A stretch of 43,041 nt of DNA. It comes from a virus. The notes under the pieces were generated by a model. It did not search any database. It saw only the letters and a program-made list of their open reading frames with translations, and was not told the DNA's origin. A program made the position numbers and the translations under genes. Each line of letters begins with the position of its first letter. Within the stretch, counting starts at the first letter, position 1. Shown here in pieces: positions 37,747 to 43,041 of this stretch. The DNA lies in IMG/VR virus record IMGVR_UViG_3300047440_000138, positions 1 to 43,041 of that record; one strand, given 5' to 3'.

Positions 37747-38420
37747 CAGTACCCCAACACCGTCGGCTTACTCGTGGAGGGCGCGCCCGAACCAAAGCCG
37801 CCGAGAATCGTTCCGCGTCGCCCGCCACGCTGGGCCATCGCTCGCGCGCGTGCCGCGGCCTGGTTCGCGGCCTCGTACGGACTGCTACCGGCCGTGGGCG
37901 GCGACGGTGGGCCACTGCTGCCAGCCGCCGAACCTTTCACCGGCGGCAGTCGCGTAATCCCCGCGTGACCGGCACGGTAGGCCGGATACCCGCCTTGCCC
38001 GAGCGCGGTTGACGTGGTGCCCGAGCTCGTGCCGGTCGTGGTGCCAGGGGTCGGCGTTCCGCCCGTGGTAGGCCCAGCCGTCTGGTACTGCTTGGCCCAA
38101 TCCGAGTAGGGGCTGAACTTACCGTTCGACAAGACAATCGAGCGGTTCGGGTCGTACGTGCCGTTCGGATTGTTCGTCCACGACGGCGCGCCGGCGCCTG
38201 GTGCGTTATCCGAGTTGAACACGAGGTCGTAGACGTTCCCGCCGGTGTCCACGAGCGCGTCATTGCTCGCCAGCGTGTTGTTCGCGTGCGTGGTTCTGGC
38301 GACGTTGTAGCCCTGCCCTTGGAGGTAGGGGAACAGCCCTTCGAAGGCTTGCTGCGAATAGGGATGCGCTGCTTGGTACTCAGCGATTGCATCCTTGAGC
38401 GGCTTGGTAGGTGATGCCAT
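37746..38420 (-). CDS. Structural-type protein with RRGTIL C-terminal motif, 224 aa
   Basis: The N-terminal half (DAIAEYQAAHPYSQQAFEGL and on) is globular. A Gly/Thr/Pro repeat linker (GGTPTPGTTTGTSSGTTST, about 119-137) follows, then a basic tail (RAMAQRGGRRGTILGGFG) and a final Val-Leu-Gly-Tyr. A C-terminal RxGTIL plus LLG-type end is seen in T7-group proteins encoded next to the portal. Probably a head-completion or virion-associated protein. Confidence 0.55.
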   Translation of the reverse strand: MASPTKPLKDAIAEYQAAHPYSQQAFEGLFPYLQGQGYNVARTTHANNTLASNDALVDTGGNVYDLVFNSDNAPGAGAPSWTNNPNGTYDPNRSIVLSNGKFSPYSDWAKQYQTAGPTTGGTPTPGTTTGTSSGTTSTALGQGGYPAYRAGHAGITRLPPVKGSAAGSSGPPSPPTAGSSPYEAANQAAARARAMAQRGGRRGTILGGFGSGAPSTSKPTVLGY

Positions 38421-38609
38421 TTAGACGCCCCACAGCTGATCGAGTGACGGTTCCAGTGGAGCGTGTTTCTCTGCACGAGGACGCCGATACAGCAATTCCT
38501 CAATCTCTGACATGGAGAGCAGCCGCACCGGCCCCAAACGGGCACCGTCGCCGAACTGATACCTTCGTGGCAACGTCTCGCGCGTCTTCTGCAACCGTTG
38601 CTCAGGCAT
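38421..38609 (-). CDS. Small hypothetical protein, 62 aa
   Basis: Starts at ATG 38609, 8 bases inside the previous gene, and ends just before the 224-aa gene. The sequence (LLSMSEIEELLYRRPRAEKH) shows one helix and basic patches. No family is recognised. Confidence 0.5.
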   Translation of the reverse strand: MPEQRLQKTRETLPRRYQFGDGARLGPVRLLSMSEIEELLYRRPRAEKHAPLEPSLDQLWGV

Positions 38610-38805
38610 CGGCACACACCTTGATCGACCGCAGGAACCGCCGATCGAAGCTCTCAATCGCATGTTCCCCGACCGGCCAGTTCGTATCCGGCAGGTCGCC
38701 TTCATTCGGCGCGGGAGAGTCCTTCAGCCGTCGCTGTTCGTCCTGCCACTGCTTCAACGACATCGAGTGAATCCGGCGGCGTTCCTCTTTGGAAAAGAAC
38801 GACAT
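38602..38805 (-). CDS. Small charged protein, 67 aa
   Basis: Starts at ATG 38805, overlapping the large terminase stop as TGATG. An N-terminal helix rich in Lys/Arg/Glu (FSKEERRRIHSMSLKQWQDE) leads to a Pro-rich middle. It might assist packaging. Not recognised. Confidence 0.5.
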   Translation of the reverse strand: MSFFSKEERRRIHSMSLKQWQDEQRRLKDSPAPNEGDLPDTNWPVGEHAIESFDRRFLRSIKVCADA

Positions 38806-40325
38806 CAGCCCCGCCCTTCCGCGTACGGATCCCAATCGAGTGCAGGCTTCCGCGCATTCTGGGCCAGCGCGAAGACACCCTGAGCTTGTGCCGGCATATC
38901 GACCAGGCCGAACGTGAGCGCGAGCGCATCGGCCAGATCCGGCGAGCGGCCCAGCCGTTTCTTGACTTGATCTTTCTCTTCAAGCAGAAACTTGCCCTTG
39001 CTGAACGTGTAGGTCGGCGTCGTCAGTTCGCCGGTGAGCTCAGGGACGGACGGCAGCGCGCCGCCCCGCTTGACCCATTCAGCCATCGCGAACCAGATTT
39101 CCGCGCGTCGGTTCGCATACCGCGGATCGTGGGCCGGTGCCGCGAACTGCACGTCGATCGGGCTGAACCCGTTCGCGCGCATGACGTCGACTGCGCCAGC
39201 CGCCCAACCACCCGTGGCATCGAAGAAGGAGATTTCCGCGCCCCAATGCTGCTGGGCCTGCATCGCTCGGTTCGCAATGTCGACCGACACCGACGAGCCG
39301 CGGTCGTGCCGCATGATGATCGGCCGGAACGCCGCGAGTCCTTGCCTGGGGAATCCGACCGTGCGATCGTCGCCGTAGCGGGACACGTCCCAGCCGACGC
39401 GCTTCTGTGCCCAGCCGAATTGATCGTCGGTCAGATGCCGACCCATCGCGGCTTGCACCTCGTCGACTCCGAGCAGGGAATTGATCGACGACGGCGGGAA
39501 CTCTCCGAGAATTGTCGCTTTTACCCAGGCGTTGTCTCGGCCATAGAGCCGAATCTGTTCGCGGGCGTTCTCGATGTTGACCCGCTTTGAACGGTTCGGA
39601 TCGTCCGGGTCACCAGTCACGCGAACGATGTACCAGACGCCACCGTTCTGCGCGGCGTGATGCAGCGCGCCTTCCAGACTCGTCGGGTTGCCGCCCTGTA
39701 GGAGCTTTGCCCAGCGATACGCCGACGAGAAAATCTGCTCACCCGATCGCAGCACCGGGACGGGAATGTCGCCAGACTCGTCGAGCGTCACCATGACGTC
39801 TTTCGCATGGAGTCCCGACAACGTGCGGCCGAGCGCTTCCTGGTCGGCGCGCTTGCTCCAATTGCGGGCTTCGATGAACCACGTTTCGGGATGGTCGACG
39901 GACGAAAACCGCGTCGCCGTCCAGCGGAACGCGAGCTTGAGGTATTCCGACCGGGACTGCCACTTCGACAACGCCGGCCATAGGTTGCCGCTCAAGTTGT
40001 CTTCAGTGATCGAGGTACAGAGCCCTTGCGGGTGCTCCCCCTTCGAGCCGTAACAGGCGATGAAGTTGAGGTTCAGCACCGCCAAGATCGCCGTCTTGCC
40101 AGGCCCTGTGCAGGCTTGCAGGCTGATCCGCAACTTGTCTGGATCCTGCGACGGGAACACGTCGAACACGCGCTGCTGCCACGGATCGCCGGCTTCGAAC
40201 TTCAATTCCTCGTACGCGAACTGCGCCGGGTTTTCCCGCCAGCCACGAACCCGCGCGCCGGCGCGAGCGAGGGCGCTATCAGCCACGCAGGACACCAGCA
40301 GGACGGCAAAGAGGATGCGCTTCAC
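38805..40325 (-). CDS. terL: Terminase large subunit with signal-like N-terminus
   Basis: The packaging ATPase/nuclease, 506 residues. Walker A ACTGPGKT is at 71-78 and Walker B VMVTLDE at 177-183. The nuclease aspartates are Asp313 (GWDVSRYGDD), Asp369 (FFDATGG) and Asp466 (SPDLADAL). It docks on the portal and pumps DNA into the head. The start is GTG 40325, overlapping the small subunit stop, with GAGG 5 bases upstream. The first 20 residues (KRILFAVLLVSC then ADSALA) look like a cleavable Sec signal, which a cytoplasmic motor should not have. A start at an internal GTG near codon 14 would remove it but lacks a ribosome site. Confidence 0.9.
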   Translation of the reverse strand: MKRILFAVLLVSCVADSALARAGARVRGWRENPAQFAYEELKFEAGDPWQQRVFDVFPSQDPDKLRISLQACTGPGKTAILAVLNLNFIACYGSKGEHPQGLCTSITEDNLSGNLWPALSKWQSRSEYLKLAFRWTATRFSSVDHPETWFIEARNWSKRADQEALGRTLSGLHAKDVMVTLDESGDIPVPVLRSGEQIFSSAYRWAKLLQGGNPTSLEGALHHAAQNGGVWYIVRVTGDPDDPNRSKRVNIENAREQIRLYGRDNAWVKATILGEFPPSSINSLLGVDEVQAAMGRHLTDDQFGWAQKRVGWDVSRYGDDRTVGFPRQGLAAFRPIIMRHDRGSSVSVDIANRAMQAQQHWGAEISFFDATGGWAAGAVDVMRANGFSPIDVQFAAPAHDPRYANRRAEIWFAMAEWVKRGGALPSVPELTGELTTPTYTFSKGKFLLEEKDQVKKRLGRSPDLADALALTFGLVDMPAQAQGVFALAQNARKPALDWDPYAEGRG

Positions 40326-40882
40326 GCGGCGGCCTCATCGGAACGCGAAGCCTCCAGAACGTCTTCCAACGAGAACGAGTGCTTGTGCTCAACCTTGTCG
40401 TGCAACATCCCGAGATGTCGACACAGCAACGTCAGCGCCCCGATCTTGTCGGCCGCGCGCACCTTGACCAGCGAATCCTCGACCGTGACTTCGCTGTCGT
40501 CGGTGGAAATCTTGGTGCGTTTCTCGCGCGAGACTTCAACGGATGTGATGACGGCCGCAACATCATCGGAGAACTCGTCCGGTCGCTTCAGTCGGCCGGT
40601 TTCATCAAACAGGTTGCGAATATCGGAGAACCCAATACGCGCCAGTTCCTTCAGTACGCGGACCTGCGTCACGTCAGACTGTTCTTCGATCTTGCTAACC
40701 TTGACGGTCAGCGCGGCCCGAATGTTAGCCTTGGTTAGCAAACGCGAGGCGGTGACCTTCGCGCTGTTTTTAGCGTAACCAGCGAGAACAGCGGCTTTTG
40801 CACCGTTTCCCGCAGCTTCGCCGATGTAGGCGCGGACGAAACGCCGTTCCTTCTCGGTTAGCTTTTGGGTGGGAACTGACAC
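40322..40882 (-). CDS. terS: Terminase small subunit
   Basis: Residues about 8-60 give the HTH recognition domain of this family: LTEKERRFVRAYIGEAAGNG, AAVLAGYAKNSAKVTASRLL, and then NIRAAL. ELARIGFSDIRNLFDETGRL and the KVRAADKIGALTLLCRHLGM block complete the pattern. It binds the packaging site and feeds DNA to the large subunit. About 80 bases upstream hold no gene. Confidence 0.88.
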   Translation of the reverse strand: MSVPTQKLTEKERRFVRAYIGEAAGNGAKAAVLAGYAKNSAKVTASRLLTKANIRAALTVKVSKIEEQSDVTQVRVLKELARIGFSDIRNLFDETGRLKRPDEFSDDVAAVITSVEVSREKRTKISTDDSEVTVEDSLVKVRAADKIGALTLLCRHLGMLHDKVEHKHSFSLEDVLEASRSDEAAA

Positions 40883-40963
40883 CGCAACAGAGTGTGCGGT
40901 GAATGGCTGAGGAACACTAGATGGTAGCGGGTAGAGTCCTAGCTATTCCTTACTTTCCCTGTT

Positions 40964-41170
40964 TCACGGGGAACACCAACCGTCCGTTGCTGGTTTCTGT
41001 CCGACTGGCGACTTGTCTGTTCTTTTTGAGTGACGCGCGCGGTACTCGCGCTGATATTCCGTGTGACACTGGCGACACCATCGCTGGTTTGGCCGGCGCT
41101 GGCGCTTACCGCATTTACTACACAGACTTCCAGCAACAGACGTATAGAACTTCTGGACGTGCCAAGCCAT
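40964..41170 (-). CDS. Zinc-ribbon protein, 68 aa
   Basis: CSKC (about 17-20) and CRQC (about 32-35), within GKRQRRPNQRWCRQCHTEYQ, form a compact zinc knuckle; a basic tail follows. ATG 41170 follows the upstream stop directly (TAGATG). Basic zinc ribbons like this often bind nucleic acid and lie near HNH or terminase genes. Confidence 0.6.
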   Translation of the reverse strand: MAWHVQKFYTSVAGSLCSKCGKRQRRPNQRWCRQCHTEYQREYRARHSKRTDKSPVGQKPATDGWCSP

Positions 41171-41404
41171 CTACCCTGCCTTTCGATCCATGTGACACCG
41201 CCGCCGAAAGGCGACGAGCTCGATCACTTCAATTTTCCGCCGGCGCCCGAGCACCAGGTAATCGAGCTGCCGTTCCCGTAACCACTTGTCCAACGTCTTG
41301 ACGTCCACTTCAAGGTACACGGCCGCGACACGCAGGCTCACCGACGTCGTGGGATGCTCGAGCGGTGCGCGTTTGTCGATCCGTCGTTCCGGGCCTCGTG
41401 GCAT
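41171..41404 (-). CDS. HTH (excisionase/MerR-like) DNA-binding protein, 77 aa
   Basis: SLRVAAVYLEVDVKTLDKWL then RERQLDYLVLGRRRKIEVIE give the HTH_17 pattern of recognition helix and wing (about 22-65). It is distinct from the excisionase-like gene at 6107. Placed above the terminase genes, it might control the late operon. Confidence 0.65.
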   Translation of the reverse strand: MPRGPERRIDKRAPLEHPTTSVSLRVAAVYLEVDVKTLDKWLRERQLDYLVLGRRRKIEVIELVAFRRRCHMDRKAG

Positions 41405-41410
41405 CGGTGA

Positions 41411-42163
41411 CTACTCCCGGTGACTACGTTGCGGTAGATCCTGTCCGTCGACGCCGGCCGTCAGCGGTGCGACGCGCGTGAAATCTTCTTGCTTCATCTC
41501 TCCCTGTGTGGCGCTGGAGGCGGAGAGGACGGCCGAAAGAATCTCGTCCTTCAGCGCATTAAATTGAGCGATTACGCGGTCTTGGTCAAAGGTCGGCGCT
41601 GAACGATACGCATAGGCCACCGCATCAAACTGTTCGCCATCCAACCAGTCAGCCAACCGTTGGCGCAGCGCGGCGAGCTGCTGGCGGGCCTCCGCGAGGG
41701 CGGTTTCGGCCTGCTTGGCGGCATGAACAAGTTCTTCCCACTGAGATGCATTTCCTCTCGTTAAGGCATAAGATAACCGACGCAACATCGACTGCTCGTT
41801 CTCTCTATAGGCTGCTTCTAACTTTACGAGGTCTGTGAGCTGCTGGTCCTTGGCGGTGAGGGCGTCCCGCAGGGCATCGCGTTGGGTGCGATAGTCATCA
41901 CGCTGCCACGTCATCACCCTCACGTCTTCTTGCAGCCCCTCCACCGCTCGTGCGTGGGAGGCCACAAGGTCATCCAGGAGATAGTCACGGACGTGCAACA
42001 TACCCTGCTCGTAGCCTTCCCAATAGGCGCCTAGGCTCGTCGTGCCCCAGCCGCACTCCTCACGCATCTTTTGGACTTGTTCAATCCGCTCGTTGAATGC
42101 GGACTGGTCTATCGCCGTCAGGCGCGGATTATCCTTGAACACTGGCCGGTCGTCCTCAGGCAT
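41411..42163 (-). CDS. Coiled-coil hypothetical protein, 250 aa
   Basis: The middle (about 70-170) is a long coiled coil (EDVRVMTWQRDDYRTQRDAL; QAETALAEARQQLAALRQRL) between two small ends. There is no signal peptide or enzyme motif. It is encoded just before DNA-binding and terminase genes. It may be an assembly or early takeover protein. Not recognised. Confidence 0.55.
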   Translation of the reverse strand: MPEDDRPVFKDNPRLTAIDQSAFNERIEQVQKMREECGWGTTSLGAYWEGYEQGMLHVRDYLLDDLVASHARAVEGLQEDVRVMTWQRDDYRTQRDALRDALTAKDQQLTDLVKLEAAYRENEQSMLRRLSYALTRGNASQWEELVHAAKQAETALAEARQQLAALRQRLADWLDGEQFDAVAYAYRSAPTFDQDRVIAQFNALKDEILSAVLSASSATQGEMKQEDFTRVAPLTAGVDGQDLPQRSHRE

Positions 42164-42201
42164 AGGGGAGAGTCCTCACGAGCAGAAAATACAGAACACA
42201 G

Positions 42202-42507
42202 TCATTTAGCGCGCGTGGTCAAATGGGGTGAACCCCTCGCTGACCTACCGCGCCGACCCATGGGGATCATTAGATTCAACGCGTCGTCCACGCTGCGGAT
42301 CACCGGCCAACTCGTCTCGGCTTGCGCCACGGTCTGCCGCCCCTTCGCCGCCTTGATCTCGAAGGCCCACAGCCCGCCCAAGAACCGCACCAAAATATCG
42401 GGCGCCCCTTCCCCTGAAATCATGGTCACGTGCGCCCCGAGCTTACGCAGCGCGTCCACGATGTCCTTTTCGTTCGCATCGCGCTTGCGGACTTGCCCGA
42501 CTCTCAC
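42202..42507 (-). CDS. VRR-NUC domain nuclease, 101 aa
   Basis: Starts at GTG 42507 (GTGA overlap). The PD-(D/E)xK core is visible: a first helix (EKDIVDALRKLGAHVTMISG), then GAPDILV (catalytic Asp) and WAFEIKAAKGRQTVAQ (Glu-x-Lys, then Gln). Stand-alone VRR-NUC proteins in phages are structure-specific nucleases thought to resolve branched DNA before packaging. The longer reading upstream is out-of-frame overlap with the RyR gene. Confidence 0.8.
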   Translation of the reverse strand: MRVGQVRKRDANEKDIVDALRKLGAHVTMISGEGAPDILVRFLGGLWAFEIKAAKGRQTVAQAETSWPVIRSVDDALNLMIPMGRRGRSARGSPHLTTRAK

Positions 42508-42884
42508 GCAGTTGCTCCCTGGTGGAGTTGCGCCGATGTAAACGCCGCGACGATGTTGCCGAACAGGTAATCCTTCATGCGCTGCTCGACCGGCAGTTCG
42601 TCGTAGGGCACGAAACACGGGTGCTCCCGCTTCTCAGCATCCTTGACCGGCCCGAACGTCCAGCCGGCATCGGCCTTTTCTTTCAACCACGAATCGTGCG
42701 AGGCTGACGGCGCAGGCATGATGCCGAGCTTGTGACAATCCAGGTGGAACTCAACACCATTGATCGCTGATGACCGTTGCCAGTCCGGCGCGTTCTCCCA
42801 CGACGGCTGCGAGTCGTCGCCGATGGTCTGACAGTAGGCGCGATTGGTTTCGTGCGCGATGCGAGCAATCTGTTCGATATTCAT
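42504..42884 (-). CDS. RyR-domain protein, 126 aa
   Basis: The start at ATG 42884 has AAAGGA upstream. The RyR signature is complete: IARIAHETNRAYCQTIGDDS, WENAPDWQRSSAINGVEFHL, then HDSWLKEKADAGWTFGPVKD, HPCFVPYDELPVEQRMKDYL and a final helix. RyR domains occur in phages and defence-related genes and are thought to bind a small ligand or nucleotide. Here it is coupled to a nuclease gene. Its function in phages is unknown. Confidence 0.8.
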   Translation of the reverse strand: MNIEQIARIAHETNRAYCQTIGDDSQPSWENAPDWQRSSAINGVEFHLDCHKLGIMPAPSASHDSWLKEKADAGWTFGPVKDAEKREHPCFVPYDELPVEQRMKDYLFGNIVAAFTSAQLHQGATA

Positions 42885-42904
42885 GCTGTTCCTTTCGTTG
42901 ACGG

Positions 42905-43041
42905 TCAAATCGCGATGCCCTTCTGTTTTCTGGCGTACCGAGCTCGCGCCTTCTCGCTTTGCAGCACTCGACAGTCCCGGCAGTACCACTTGTGTTCCTC
43001 GCCTTTGAGCTTCTTCCGTCCGCATCGCACACAACACCCGC
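42905..43041 (-). CDS. Zinc-ribbon protein, C-terminal fragment cut by the window edge
   Basis: The last 45 residues of a gene running in from the right edge. CVRC and CRDC knuckles surround a Lys-rich spacer (GRKKLKGEEHKWYCRDC), with a basic helical tail. The frame begins two bases in from the edge. The overlapping longer frames here lack the knuckles and are rejected. Confidence 0.6.
   Translation of the reverse strand, partial: GCCVRCGRKKLKGEEHKWYCRDCRVLQSEKARARYARKQKGIAI

Noticed and set aside
1-43041. Diversity-generating retroelement, as in BPP-1
   Set aside because: The capsid genes recall BPP-1, but no reverse transcriptase motif or template/variable repeat pair was seen.
1-43041. 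CRISPR array or insertion sequence
   Set aside because: No regularly spaced repeats and no transposase-like gene were found on either strand.

Overview
The window looks like an almost complete genome of a temperate, short-tailed (podovirus-like) double-stranded DNA phage in its unintegrated form. It is GC-rich and tightly packed. Most genes are on the minus strand and are joined by 1-8 base stop/start overlaps (ATGA, GTGA, TGATG, TAATG). The capsid genes resemble the Bordetella phage BPP-1 (Bbp16/Bbp19) group, and the tail and ejection genes resemble the T7 group. The host cannot be named from the sequence. A tRNA-Ala(CGC) 3' half next to the integrase shows which host gene the phage targets. 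Phage genes lie on both sides of this half tRNA, so it is attP rather than a prophage end. Both window edges cut small zinc-ribbon genes.

Left region (1-6579, minus strand): the early operon. Read from its promoter near 6600 leftward, it holds a short HTH protein, an excisionase-like HTH, an XRE regulator, tiny membrane and Cys-rich proteins, an ERF annealing protein, a YqaJ-type exonuclease, a winged-helix protein, a NinB-like recombination protein, an HNH-like nuclease and a replication initiator. The initiator gene carries 7-bp tandem repeats that could be the origin. A run of Cys-rich mini-proteins ends the operon. I see no DNA polymerase or replicative helicase, so replication probably relies on host enzymes.

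Lysogeny region (6580-10369, mostly plus strand): a divergent operator/promoter region, a repressor-like gene with a possible antisense gene at its 3' end, two small genes, a tyrosine integrase, attP, then a TadE/TadG-like pilus-assembly protein with a small membrane protein. The last two look like cargo.

Right region (10441-43041, minus strand, transcribed right to left): RyR-domain and VRR-NUC proteins; terminase small and large subunits; portal; Bbp19-like protein; several virion proteins; scaffold; major capsid protein; Bbp16-like decoration protein; tail tubular proteins A and B; a GNAT-like protein; a three-protein T7-type ejection set including a 2099-residue protein; fibre-like proteins; a membrane coiled-coil protein; and a T4-type lysozyme followed by a rho-independent terminator. 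Below it lie a membrane-anchored glycoside-hydrolase-like lipoprotein, small membrane proteins and a metallophosphoesterase.

The oddest features are Sec-signal-like N termini on the major capsid protein, the large terminase and another predicted virion protein. Others are twin chitin-binding-like modules in the two tail tubular proteins, a possible nested gene inside the giant ejection gene, and at least eleven small Cys-rich proteins.
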